Part shown: piece after piece, positions 24,296 through 36,375 of the stretch
How the letters are laid out: each line of letters begins with the position of its first letter
Numbering within the stretch: the first letter of the stretch is position 1
NCBI GenBank assembly: GCA_030998225.1
Contig: JAPYXD010000680.1
Coordinates: 2,170,001-2,234,000, forward strand
Source: Diplolepis rosae
Taxonomy: Eukaryota; Arthropoda; Insecta; Hymenoptera; Diplolepididae
Reading direction: 5' to 3'
DNA: 64,000 nt
Made by a program: the position numbers and the translations under genes
The notes under the pieces: generated by a model
Seen by the model: only the letters and a program-made list of their open reading frames with translations
Database searches by the model: none
Told to the model about the DNA's origin: nothing

Positions 24296-25198
24296 AATCA
24301 ACCTGGCAAGAGTGGACATTTTTTGCTGATATAATTAATAAATCCGATTATTAGTTAAGGTAATAAATAATTCCATTTATTCACTTATATTTAATAATAA
24401 ATGGCGGAGCACCGGTAACCGGATTTCGTATAGTTTGGGGAAAAAAATATGCGACGAACTTAAACTTTGAGAAAACTTTCCCATACGTTTTTCAATATTT
24501 AAAGAATATTTTAGTTACGCGTCTCATAAGAAATAATCTATTGTGCTCTGTTATTTCTTTCGTAGCTTTGATTTTGGTTTTTTCTTCACCACGTTTTTCT
24601 CCACGTTTGTTTTGGTTGATTTTTTAATCTTTTTTTTTGTTGAGTCAAGTACTTTTGAATAGTTTTATCGACTTTGCAGGTGTTACGTATGTATTCTGAA
24701 CATATTTTAAAAAATTTAAATCATTTCTCCAGTTGTTGAGCTAATAAAATCGGCGAGTTGAGTTTTAAAAAACATCAAATTTGGGCGCTATAAAAAATGC
24801 AATTATTATTGATTATTTAAAGAATTTGAAAATCTTTCTGTGGAAAAAATGACGCTTTCGACTGCGCTGGGATTCGAGCCCAGGTCTTTCGACCGGCAAT
24901 CGAAAGACCTGGGCTCGAATTCCAGCGCAGTCGAAAGCGTCATTTTTTCCACAGAAAGATTTTCAAATTCTTTAAATATTGAATTTATTTGCATTATTTG
25001 CGATATAAGAGTTTTGAAATTGTCTACGAGGACACCTGTCGACAACGTATCCTATCTGATACGCGACTAGTGATCCTCCGATAATGTAGGCAGTGACAAA
25101 AATTTCAAACTCAACTAATTATTGATTATTACTCAAACTAATAATCATATTTATTAGTTATATCAGCAAGAAATATCGACTTTTGCCAGGTTGATTTA
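24296..25198. mobile_element. Foldback element, middle layer of the nest
   Basis: Inverted ends AAATCAACCTGGCAAGAGT and CTTTTGCCAGGTTGATTT, with TTGCTGATATAA inverted just inside. Confidence 0.75.
24818..25117. mobile_element. Hairpin SINE, inner layer, with 13-bp target duplication
   Basis: Minus-orientation 3' half of the tRNA head, then its inverted copy continuing through the SINE tail. Arms GGTCTTTCGA/TCGAAAGACC flank the 7-nt anticodon loop CCGGCAA (24893-24899). ATTATTGATTATT is present at 24805-24817 and again at 25118-25130. Confidence 0.8.
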
Positions 25199-25370
25199 AT
25201 GGTATTTTTTAATTTCACACCTTTTTTCTCTTGCTTTCTGCCCGTGGACAATACTTTAACCAAATTTTCCGTGGAGACGCCCTTTTATGATCGATCCGCT
25301 CAATTGTCCGATATATTTTTCTAAAATTGAACTTTTTTTAAATTTCGAAACTAAAAAGAATTAAATAAAA

Positions 25371-26734
25371 ATTATGCTGAAATAGCGGAAAATATCAATA
25401 AAATTAGAGTAGTTGTGCTGTACTGACTGCTAAAAATAATTTAGGCGTTTATCCAAGTCGAGAAAAGTTATTAGGACGGAAAAGTAGGCCTTCGTGATTC
25501 CGAGTGGAATTCATGCAATACTTATTGGCCTATTTTATTATTAATCTTTTTTTTTTTTAATAGGTTTTTACGAAATAGTGCAATTTTGTTCTGATTTGAT
25601 AATTTTATTCTTTAGCTTCGGGTTTTCTTTGCTATTTGAAATAGTCTATAATAATTCTTCTTACTACAATCGTGAGATAACAGGTCATTACTCGGTCTCA
25701 TCTTTTGTCTTCATCTGTCTTTTTCCCTGTCTAATACTTGTGCGCTTGCGCATGTGGAATCCTATTGCAATCTTGACTTAAGAACATCAGCTTATTCGAC
25801 TCATCCCTTTCACTTCTACACTTTAGAAATTAAAATCTAGAAGTTTAGCACAAATTCTCTCACTGTGTAGTATTAGTTAAGTGTCTGAATTTGAATACAC
25901 ATATTCCGGGAGAATTTTTCATTCGTGTAAGTAAACAACTGTTAATTTACATTCATATTAATTATTCAGAGTTCTGCCAGTTTGAGTAATTCTGTCTAAA
26001 AATACTTTGGAGCAAGTTTTCATTATCGTTTTCAAGCAAAAATTTAAGAGCCTGATTTTCCAGAATTTTCCAACGGTTTATTACTTTTTGAAGGTTTTTT
26101 CGTTTCCCTTATCTACTCAAAATTATCCTTCTTTCATATCCCTAGTTATTATTCCAAAGATGGATTCCTTAACACGAGGGTTTCTGTCTTCCACTTTTCT
26201 CAAGTGTCTCAAGTAAACATTTCGTTTCCGTTCTGCACAGTCTCAAAATTATTTCCCTTTCTTGAAACAATACACAACTTATTTTTGAATCATTCCCACA
26301 TGGGAGACTCTAAATTCCGAAAATTATTTCCCATATCGTGTATAATTTGTCACTCATGAGAAGTACTTGTAAGAGGAACAAAAATAGACGAAGGGTCTTG
26401 ATATTGAAAATACTTATGTATGCGTATTTGTGAAGTGAGTAATGTCCGTTTATTTGAAATAGAAGAATCCGCCATGATCACTCGAATACATAGGATTAAT
26501 AGAATTTTTCACCAATATTCCCAACGCACACGTGCGTATTTATTCAAGCATATGCGGGGCACACTCGATACGGGCTGCTGCTCATGTTCATAATTCTTAT
26601 TTTCAAATATAATACATTCTTCATATTCCACGAAAAAACAAATATCGAGCATGGAAACCAAATTTCCCGTTCTTGCCGGAAATCATTGCGGACCAGCAAT
26701 AATGGGGTTGTGATTAGTTTCTAACTCCGAAATA
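25371..26734. other. No gene seen
   Basis: Intron 1 sequence without recognised features. Confidence 0.5.
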
Positions 26735-27251
26735 GAGGATGAAAACGGACGTAGATAGACTACTTTTGGTTTTGATAATGAAAGAAAAATTGCCAAAATA
26801 TTAAGTGAAATTGAACTTTTTTACATTTTCGAAACCAAATGTAGTCTATCTACGTCCGTTTTTAACTGCTCTACTCTCTAAATCTGAATCAGCCAAAGTC
26901 TACTGATTATCAGTGAAATTTGACTGATTAAAATAGCTAAAAAGCGGTTACTATGAATCAGTCAAATTTTACTGATTACTTCAGCGAAAATCCACTGATT
27001 TAACCGTGAAAAATATTTTTCCACTGATGAATCAGTGAAAATTATCATATTTAACAGTGAAAAATATATTGTACACTGATGAATTCGTGAAAAACGCAAA
27101 TCACTGGTTCAATCAATGAAAATTTGACTGGTTCTGATTTAGAGAGTACAATTATCCAAATTTTGAAAACAAAATATTATGTGCTTTGGACATAAACGTC
27201 GAGAAACTTAAAATCAATCAAATTTGCTAATTTTGAAAATATCACATGACC
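26735..27251. mobile_element. Family D element split by a TA-flanked MITE
   Basis: The palindromic core (AAACGGACGTAGATAGACTA and its inverse) is followed by the MITE at 26874-27146. Family D sequence then resumes (CCAAATTTTGAAAACAAAAT) to TATCACATGACC and TTAA (27252-27255). The left end is lost. Confidence 0.7.
26874..27146. mobile_element. TA-flanked MITE nested in family D
   Basis: TA (26872-26873), then CTCTCTAAATCTGAATCAG...CTGATTTAGAGAG, then TA (27147-27148). Same ends as 15167-15314. Confidence 0.8.
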
Positions 27252-27255
27252 TTAA

Positions 27256-28082
27256 ATCAAAGAAATTTTTTTTGAATCAAAGAAAAAATTTTCTGGGTGT
27301 AACTTTCCTTATCTATGTAATTCATGTTGTTACTCAGTTTGCTTATTATTTTATCTAATTGCTTAGTTAACGTGGCAATTAGGCACCAATTCATAGAAAA
27401 GTTATGATAAAATTTTGCATTTTGCTGGAATTTAAATAAAACAAGATTTTTTCTTGAGTGGATTTACACGAGGTAAATGAATTTCCGTGACATTCCTTTA
27501 GATGAAAACCTGATTTTTTAAATTGAATTTCATAGAAAGAAGATAATTCTATCATAGAAAATTTCAAATTCTGTATTGCGGGTTGAATATTCCGATATCG
27601 AATAAAAAGTTGCTCACACCTCCCACTTCCTTTTTTTTTTTTTAATAAAATTCTCTTTGTAAACAAGTTGCATGAGAATTTGAAATAATTATTGCCTCCA
27701 TCGTGTACGTCAAATACTTGTATTATTCATGCTCGATTTATCCATGAAACGAAGTTCTTCTAAATCGGTCTTGTCGACTCGACACCACTGATGTCGAGCT
27801 TAACTAGCTCCAATAGCAGTGATACTTTAATGCGCTTATTAATCTATTAAACGGATTTATAGAAAGGAATTTCCGACATACGTTCTATTTATAAGCTCAG
27901 CCTCAGTGATAATTGCTAGACTGTGGTTGCCGAGTCAACTGATCTAGCCTAGACAATATAATATTGGCTGTGAATCGTAAATTACCAAGTTCCTCTTATA
28001 GTAACATTATCTTCATTCCCATTGTAGTTATTTTTAATTTATGGGATTCTTCTTCAAAAACAGTCTTTCTTTTATGTAATCA
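27256..28082. other. No gene seen
   Basis: Intron 1; no recognised feature. Confidence 0.5.
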
Positions 28083-28236
28083 CAGTTCTTGAACGTTCAT
28101 TGAAAAATGACAGTATTTTTTCTTTCGAAACAAAATAAATTATTGTGTCCATTTCACATATACGTCACTTTTGAATTTAATGGGGAGGAAACCAATGATT
28201 TATTTTCCATTTACTGAACGTTCAAAATTGTAAGTA
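28083..28236. mobile_element. Foldback MITE, second copy of the 22888 family
   Basis: Arms CAGTTCTTGAACGTTCATTG and CTGAACGTTCAAAATTG. Confidence 0.6.
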
Positions 28237-28419
28237 AGTCTTTCTTTACATCCAGAAACAAAGCATCTTTGGTGAAATTGAGCAAATTCTTTACTGCGTC
28301 TAACTAAATATTTTTCCAAGTAATCAACTAACATCCTTAATGATTTGAATCTAACATCCTTAATCTATTACTATTCAATTAAAGGTATATCTCACTGTCA
28401 CAATACTGAGAAAACAGTT

Positions 28420-28595
28420 TCTTTCAATCAAATAAACATTTCTTTGAATTAAAGAAATTTTTGTTGATTCAAAAAAAATTTCTTTTATCCAAAGAAATAA
28501 ATTTGTTTAGATTAAAGAAAAGTCATTTGATTCAACAAAACTTGATTCAATTCAAAGAAATTTTTTCTTTAACCTTAAATCAAAGGAGCTGTTTT
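28420..28595. repeat. Low-complexity TTCTTTGAATCAAAG-type foldback
   Basis: Same kind of A/T words as 1381-1733. Confidence 0.5.
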
Positions 28596-29458
28596 CAGGG
28601 TGAATGAACGTGAAATATATCTGAATTTTTATAACAATTGTTTCATATAGAATTAATATTAATTTTTTTTTTTATCTTACAATTAGAGTTTTCTTTACCA
28701 AAGACGCAACAGCTTTAACATCCTTTGTATTACGTAACTGACTCACACATATAAACTGTTTGTCACTTTATCATTGTTTATTCCTAGTTTTTATTTGTGA
28801 TACTAGGCAGTTTCTCGAAATGAGTTCTTCGTATCTCAGGATGCAGTCCATGGTGTCATTCATTGCGATATGTCATGTACATTGAGTATAGATATATCAT
28901 TGCACACTGCATGACCTTCCCGTTCGCACCGGAAGTAAATGTGGCAGTTATAATCAAGAAATCGCAGGTGTTCTAGCTAACGAATCGGCACTATAAAAAC
29001 TTTGAAAAAGAATTCGAAGGGTTCTCTGACGAGTTTTATTTATTTCCTAGAATGAATATTAAGTCCTTTTTTTCTATATTAAAGTTGCTTATTTTCCTTT
29101 TTGGAATGAAGCGTTATACAGTGTTTACATTCCTTATTAGGTCTGTTAATATCATCAGTTTTTTTTAATCTGCAAAACAAATGCGTGCAAAGTGAATTTA
29201 ATTACAATAAGATTACGTTTTATCTCACTGCTTATTAGCACCGTAGGGTCATTTATTATTTCTCAAGTGCGTCTGTCCCTACTTATATTATCCTTCTTCC
29301 AAATACACTTATTGTTGATCGTTTGGCACTCAATTAATAAGGCGCACAATCATTTATCACGACAGTGATCGAAGCAGTAACTCCTGTCTTTTTCTGTTTA
29401 TACTTTCATGACTACGGAACAATATAAATTTTATTTTCGGAACTTTCCGACCACTGAA
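28596..29458. other. No gene seen
   Basis: Intron 1; no recognised feature. Confidence 0.5.
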
Positions 29459-30044
29459 GGGGTTACGCCACCCCTGAAAGCCGAAAACGAGGCCCAATTT
29501 GAGAATTTTATTGTCGGAAAAGGGAACAATCGGAGGTAAATTTACATACAGCAATTCATTATGCATCATTTGCAGATTTAAAAAGAAATTTGTATGTTAT
29601 AAATTTCATGGATAATGTCGCTGTCCTTGTCATGTGTTCCATGTCTTTCTTCTATGCCGAGTACAAACGGTGGACATTTTAGCTGCCACAATTTTTATCC
29701 AATTGCAACAAAAAAATTCAGTGACCTATTAAACATCAATGACTATCATGTGACGTAGCAGTTTTTCGAAATTTTGATTTGCTGCTGAATTGTGATTTTT
29801 TTTTTAAATCGTTTTTTCTCGATGCTTTAATTTATTTATTAATTTATGTATTAAAATATATTTTTTATTTTTGGAAACCGTCACGACACATGATAAAGAA
29901 TGTATTTATTAATGTACCATAAAAATTTCAGAACAATCGGAGGAAAATTGGAAGAGTTACTATGTACTCCATTTGAAGTTTTAGAACGTATATTTTTTAT
30001 ATGTAAGGTTTACATCTTTTGAAAATTCAGGATGGCGTAACCCC
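29459..30044. mobile_element. Foldback MITE, family E
   Basis: TGAA (decayed TTAA), then GGGGTTACGCCACCCCTGAA...TTCAGGATGGCGTAACCCC, then TTAA (30045-30048). Confidence 0.75.
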
Positions 30045-30048
30045 TTAA

Positions 30049-30361
30049 GGGCATGTGGTACTCAAGAAATTAGAAAATTTATTGATTTTAGGTCTCTACA
30101 TGTTTGTGTCCAGAATACATAAAATGTTGTTTTTAAAATTTCGGAAATGGCAAAGAAGATAGAATATGGACGTAGATGGACTACTTTTTTTTTGACAGTG
30201 AAATAAAAAAATTTCTGATATATTTTGCTAAAATTGAACTTTTTTTTCAAATTCGAAACCAAAAGTGGTCTATCTGCGTCCATTTCTATCTTCTCTAGCA
30301 TTTCCCAAATTTTGAAAAGAAAATTTTATGTATTTTTGACTTTACGCAAGTATCACATGCC
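30049..30361. mobile_element. Foldback MITE, family D, abutting family E
   Basis: Starts GGGCATGTGGTACTCAAG directly after the TTAA shared with family E and ends AGTATCACATGCC, then TTTC (decayed TTAA). The core GACGTAGATGGACTA has its inverse near 30265. Confidence 0.8.
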
Positions 30362-31187
30362 TTTCTGTGTCTATATCAATACGCCCAGTTATAGAACATT
30401 TCTTTTTTTTAAGGTGTTAAAAGTGCTATATTTTTTATTAGAAATATTTTGTTTTGACAAGGCAAGTCTCCTTAAAAAGGAGACTTTTAGGTGAAATTCT
30501 GTAAATGGTGGACGGTATGTTGAAAAAAAAACATAAAAAGCAGAGTAGGCGGTGGGCAGTAAGGGTCTAATTTTCTCGGTTTCGGTGACAATAGGGTTCG
30601 AGTCTTCCTTTGTGTGAGTCCAATTTATTACGCGAGTTTGGACGAGGTCAAATACTAACAGGGAGTGGTATTCACATTGGGAGCACCTATAATTCCCCAA
30701 ACTAGTTGTTCAGCTCTTAATATGACTTGAATTCTAGAACTGAAAATATGACGACTGTAAAAATATTTACGATCACTTTGGATCTATCGCTTTTTTATTG
30801 AGACAACTGCTACACTGGAAGAATTCTTTTTTAAATCCTGTAAGTTTTTAAAAGGCAACGGCTCGAAAAGTAAGTGTAGCTAAACATTTTATGAGTAGCC
30901 ATTTTTTTACAAAATAGATATAGATGGATAGGGGATTTTTTGAATATCAATTTATGAACAAATGGCATGCATTTGAAAAAAATTTGTTTTCGTGAGTAAA
31001 ATCTCATTTTGAATTGTTTATAACTTGAGAAATTTTCTTTATATCGAAAAGTCTTTGCGTTTTTCGCAGTAAAATTTAGTTTTAAAAATCCTGTCAGAAT
31101 TTAAAATGAGTCGAATAAAATTTGGTTGTGTTATAACTGCGCCAAAGTGAATAAAAAAAAAATAAATTAACGGAATCTAATCGTTGA
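30362..31187. other. No gene seen; one short hairpin
   Basis: Perfect stem AAGTCTCCTT/AAGGAGACTT with a 3-nt loop at 30464-30486. No gene recognised. Confidence 0.5.
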
Positions 31188-31811
31188 AGTAGTTATGCCA
31201 AAAAATCGGTCTCTGGAAATAAATTTAATGTTTTTCTATGATTTCAAGACATGAATTGATATTATCAGTCGTATTTTATGAAAGAAAAAAGATTCTTTTT
31301 TATCAGAAAAATGTTCTTCATACGAATAATAATACTTTTAATAATGTTTTTTTGTAGTGGAATTTTTCGTCACTATCGCTTCTTACCAATTTTTTAAAAA
31401 TTATTTGATTTTTATGAATCATAACTTATTTTTTCGGAGAAAATATTCTCTGTGACTTTACCATTTCCAGTTTTGATAATAACTAAAAAAATTTCAAATA
31501 TAGTTGTATTTCTTTAAAATTTTTCTGTTTGAAAAATTCTTTTAAAGAATCTTTTAAAGAATATTTATCCCCGGAAAAATAAGCCATGATTTATAAATTC
31601 CAATCATTTTTAAAAAATTGGTAAGAAGCGATAGTAAGGAAAACTTCTATTATACAAAAAACATTATTAAATGTATTATTTGTCGTATGATAAAAATTTT
31701 ATTGATAAAAAAGAATCTTATTTCTTTCATAAAACACTACTGATAATATCAATTTTGAGTCTTGAAATCACAGAAAAATCTTCTTTCCAGAGACCGAATT
31801 TTTGTCACAAA
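31188..31811. mobile_element. Foldback MITE, family A core with type-2 ends (diverged)
   Basis: Ends GTAGTTATGCCAAAAAATCG...CGAATTTTTGTCAC match those of 45719 loosely. The core ATTCTCTGTGACTTTACCATT is the family A core. Confidence 0.65.
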
Positions 31812-32799
31812 TACCCTATGACCCTGAGATATGATTTATAGCGGTATAATCCCTTGATTTCACCTTCTAGTATTTGAGAAAGTATCTTAATTTTCTTAAA
31901 AAATAAAAAAATTGTTCAAGGATCTTTGATAAGATCATAGAACTAAGTTGCATAAACAATGGGGAAGGAAAGTGCAATGCTCGGCGCTTGGCTACCTGGA
32001 GACAAATGCGACTATTCATTTGTAGTACCTGTCACTATAATACATGTAATGACGATGCTCGACCTGAACGCGGAAGATAAAAGCTTTATTATAGATGTAG
32101 GCTATAAAGGTAAACTTAGTATGCAAAGACGATGTAGTTTCCCCTCATAAACTTTCCCCTCTCTGCCATTGTTCGTTCTTTCTTTCCCTTGTTTGCTGAT
32201 TTGAAAAAAGTACATTGGATTCCCTTTCTCAGTAATCGAATCGATCCGATCATTCTCGTGAATCTTTCCGCGTTCGTGTTGAAACTGAGATAACCGATCT
32301 GTGACGACAGACCCCGTTTTCGAACCACGTCGATATATTCTTCTCTAATGATCTCCCCTGAAATTCATAGCATTAAGAAGAATCTTAATTTGGGAGCTTT
32401 AATCCTTTATCTTGAAATGAATTGACTTTCACACCTTAAGCTCTAAACACTAAATATTTACATAAATATCTAGTTTTTATTACCTTTAAAGATTTGTTTG
32501 ATAATTAAAGAAACTAATTCCATATTCTGTTTTGATTTAATAAGCTAATACACTTGCTTTACGAGTCATCAATGATGGAATAAACTAACAGAGGAATAGA
32601 ACGAGACAGACGGTACATGAGTTGTACTACAGAGAACGACCCACGCGAATCACGAACTTGTAAGTTCTTAGCATTAGTCATAAAATTATTTTCATTCAGC
32701 TCTGATCTGAACAATATGCTTCTATAATTTCATGTACAAGAAACTAAATCGTTGTTTCAATATTTACCAACTTTTTTAACTGATACTGAACGCTACTTT
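31812..32799. other. No gene seen
   Basis: Unique intron sequence. A 63-codon frame at 31959 has a fair start context but no recognisable protein. Confidence 0.45.
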
Positions 32800-33634
32800 C
32801 AGGGTTGCCAGATCCAGCGACAATTTGTTAGAAATCTCATTCATTCGAAAAATCATTAGATTGTTACTGGGTTGCAAATTCACTTTTGCGAAAATAGAAG
32901 ATGGACTGCATCTTGGAAAATAATCGAGCACAGATCTGCCGTTTCAGACAAGAAGTTGGTTAAACTCAATTTTTGACGAAATTGAGTTTTTATTTGTTTT
33001 TAATTTATTAGAAAAAACTGCATTTCATTGGGTTTTCGAAATTAATATACGGTTATTAATTTTTTATGATAATTATTTTTCTTTTGAAGGAACAGTAGAA
33101 AATAATTTTTTTTCATTTTTTCAGTTTCGTTGAGAATTGAGTTAACAAGGTTCTTGCCTGGGACGGCAGAGATCTGTTGCCGAAATTTTCTCGCAGTCCA
33201 TCTTCTGTTTTTGTAACAGTGTATTTAAAATCTAGTAACCATTCGGAAATTTGTTTCCGAACCAATCCGAAAAATGTTGGTTGCAAATCGGTTAAAAATT
33301 TACCCGATTCAATTCGAGACGCAATCCGAATAAAAGCGAATCAATCAGGACTCGGGTGGCTCTGAACCGAGTTTTCAATCCTAATGAAACTGAAGACAAA
33401 ATGATTCGGCTTATAATACTTTTGGTACAAATCAAATCCATAAAGGGTAACGGCACCAGTGGCCGGTCAAAATATTTTTTGCTCTCAATTTAATTGATCA
33501 AATCTTTTAACAGTTGAATTATATAAAGCATTTTGTCATTTTCTTTCGAACCTATTTTTGACAATTTATTATATGCAATTCTTTTCTAAATAGAGAGTTT
33601 TAAAAAGCACTGGCCGAAACATCTGGCAACTCTG
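32800..33634. mobile_element. Diverged foldback with AGGGTTGCCAGAT ends
   Basis: Outer ends CAGGGTTGCCAGATC and ATCTGGCAACTCTG. Inner arms GAAGATGGACTGC and GCAGTCCATCTTC, plus AGATCTGCCG and CGGCAGAGATCTG. Confidence 0.65.
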
Positions 33635-34631
33635 GTAACTTCACACTTATCTCGATTATCCGCAAGTTTTATTGGAATTGATTGTTTTTTACGTCCACTC
33701 TTTAAATATAATGAATTTGAACTTAATCTTCAAGATTTCTTTCGTGAATTAGATATCAGTTTTATTTGTTTGTCTTGAGGCCTTAATTGAGAACAATGGC
33801 ATTTGTCAGCTGTTAGAACGCGAAAGCAGCGGTGCGTGTCCTTGTCACGTGGTACTTAAGTCTACGTTAACACGTTACGTTTGAGGCAATGTTGTTATGT
33901 ATACTTTCTGAGTTTCAAACAATGCTAGGTTTAATTTCTGAGAAGTTTCTCTCTTTACTTTACCGTTGCTAAAGTGCGGAAGGACTCGTTTGTAGCGACT
34001 TTAGTGCGATATACGCAGAACAAAGAACCTTAAACCTCCTTCTATAATCGTTTCTTGTTCTGTAACGAACTTTACTTCGTTTCCAATTTAACGGCGTTTA
34101 CTGATCCGAAAATGAAACCGTTGTCGATACTATTTCGTTACATTTCAGTCGAGAAATGTTTTTGACGCTGTTTTTAAATCACTAGAGATTGCTCTTCACT
34201 GGTATTATTCGTTTATTATCTTATGGTTAATTAATACTGTTTTTTTAAATCCTGCGGAGAAGAGAACATAATTCATAATGACGTCCACTGTTATTCGAAG
34301 TCTAAATAATCAGACTCTTTGAGAGAGACAGGAGACTTGGGAGAAGGTGGGCAAAGATAGAGGACTTGCTTGTTTTTAAAACAATGTTTTTCTAACAAAG
34401 TGTGGCAAGGTCTTCTTTTACACTGAGCATAATTGTTTTAATGTGTATATTGTGCGTAGTGTACAAAAGTAGTGATAACCACTCATTAACAAAGAACGCA
34501 TTGAGCAAAACTATGACACATAGAAATGCTGACAATATGTACATAAGGGTGGTCTATGAAAACTAGTATTATTTCCAAGTTCAACTCTAATTTTGTTTTT
34601 TTTTTTTTCCTAAACTGTGCATTATCTCTAA
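33635..34631. other. No gene seen
   Basis: Unique intron sequence; 33780-34180 is somewhat GC-richer. Confidence 0.45.
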
Positions 34632-35090
34632 GGTAGTTCATCCACGAAAATTAGACCTCAGGTAAAAATAGACAATTTTGCTTTCAAGAATAGCAATATT
34701 ATTATTGAAGGGCTATTTTGAGAGAAGAGATTATTTTCCATGAAAACAATTTGAAAAAAAAAAATTTATTTTTGCCCCAATTTTTTTCCTTATTGCTTCT
34801 TACAAAATTTAAAAAAATTATGCGATTCTAATAAATTATAAATCTCTTTTTCAGGGAAAACATTCTCTACCATTTAACTGTTTCCAATTTCTGAAAATAA
34901 ATCAATTATTATAAAATTTAGCAATTTATTTATAAAGATTTTGTCTTGAAAAATTGTTTTTCAATAGCTTTAGCCATTAAAGAATTTATTCTCAAAAATT
35001 GGAAACGGTGAAGTTGTGGAGAATTTGGTAAGAAGTGATAAGAATAAAAGTTAAGGAAAAAATAAAATTTATTGATAAAATTATTTTTCT
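34632..35090. mobile_element. Foldback MITE, family A, right end missing
   Basis: CTAA (decayed TTAA), then GGTAGTTCATCCACG and core TCTCTACCATTTAACTGTTTC. Truncated before the right terminal repeat. Confidence 0.7.
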
Positions 35091-35543
35091 GTGCAGGAAA
35101 AAATTGAATATTTATTTGAAAAATTGATTTTATTTATTCCAAATAGCGCGTCAACCATAGCTAATGAGCGTGTTCTTCTAACGCAAGCGCAGTAGCTCGA
35201 GGCGCCCTGATTGGGATCATTGTACTTTTCATTCTCAATAATTGAGGGTTCGAATTCTATAAAGACGTATACAATTTTTTGATCCGGGCATCAGGACTTG
35301 TTACTTTATTAATTAAAAAAAAAATGTATTCTCAGAAATTCAATAAATGTAGAAAATTAGATTCAAGTCCATAAAAAAATATTTAGAAAGTTATTACTCT
35401 TGAGTTGTCAGACTTCATTTGCGTTCGGATCAAAAAATTCTATACGCTCTTATAGAATCTAGGCCCTGAATTAGTATATTTGATTTTCCCGGTATGAGAA
35501 TCATTGATGACTGGAAATAAATACAAAATTAGACTACCCTTAA

Positions 35544-36218
35544 GGGGCTATACCAGTGTGACACTTTCAAAAAATCGATTTTTGTTGTGCCTTTTTGATC
35601 AGTCCATTGTATGGATCAGGTACAGCTGATCAGCAGTTTTTATGGTGAATATCATTTTATCTTGCAAAAATCGATAGTTACATCTTTAAACGCGTTTTTC
35701 TCGAAATGAGATTTTTCAAATTTGCTGACATTGTAACTTAAAGAGCAATTATCCGATTGACTTGAAATTTGTACTGAGTACTATTGAATATATTTACTCT
35801 GCAATGATAGGGTATTTTTGATTGGATGAAAATTGACGATTTGGCATTGAAAAAACGACCATTTTATAGGCCAGAAAACAGACTTTTTTTCATAACTACG
35901 CCATTTTATTAGATTTTGATATCTTTCATTTCCTGTACATCATTGTACAGGAAATACCTTCCAGTTCAACGAAATTTTTTCCTTTTTCGAATTCAGCTAC
36001 TCAATCGGCCGGAATCATGTCAGCAGTGGAGGAACTTTTTTTCTTGGTGTCTCCGAAAGCAGCGCATAAGTCGCTTGGATCTGAATATTTTTCTAGAAAA
36101 AAAATTAAAATATAGCCAAATATGTTCTTAATTTTTAGAAACATTTAATTGAGTACTTTTCTTTTAAAAAATCCACGAAAATCACCCAAATTTTCAGCGT
36201 TCGCACTGGTATAGCCCC
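35544..36218. mobile_element. Foldback MITE, family C, 75 bp before the first coding exon
   Basis: TTAA (35540-35543), then GGGGCTATACCAGTGTGA...TCGCACTGGTATAGCCCC, then TTAA (36219-36222). Near its centre is a perfect 12-bp stem, ATTTCCTGTACA and inverse, with a 4-nt loop (35928-35955). Confidence 0.85.
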
Positions 36219-36293
36219 TTAATGTAGATGGTGTCAAGTTTTTGGGATTCAGTAGTCGTCTAGTAATTTAATTTAGATATTTTTCTTTTGCAG

Positions 36294-36375
36294 CTGAAAG
36301 AAGAGTCCTTTGGAGAAGGAATAAAGAGATATAAAATTAGTACATCACTCAAAAGGTAGTTTTTTCAACGGAAAT
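36294..36375 (+). other. Akap200: 5' UTR part of the first coding exon
   Basis: A strong acceptor (TTTTTCTTTTGCAG) ends at 36293. The 82 nt up to the start codon contain no upstream ATG. The start has A at -3 and G at +4, a good eukaryotic initiation context. Confidence 0.7.

Larger units (their letters stand above)
24065..25370. mobile_element. Three-level nest of elements (outer family D)
   Basis: TTAA (24061-24064), then GGGCATGTGATACTTGAG, the family D end, and arm GCGGATCGGTCAATT, whose inverse-like partner GATCGATCCGCTCAATT lies near 25290. Inside is a second foldback (24296-25198), and inside that the hairpin SINE (24818-25117). The right end of the outer element is lost. Confidence 0.7.

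Noticed and set aside
24806..25070. Two opposite-strand open frames with the same peptide (EKMTLSTAL...)
   Set aside because: They are the two arms of the SINE hairpin read on each strand; not genes.
31959..32150. 63-codon frame starting MGKESAMLGAWLPG, with a GGTAAAC donor-like site inside
   Set aside because: No recognised family, no supporting acceptor or partner exon; length within chance.
33177..33365. 62-codon plus-strand frame
   Set aside because: Sits in one arm of a diverged foldback element.
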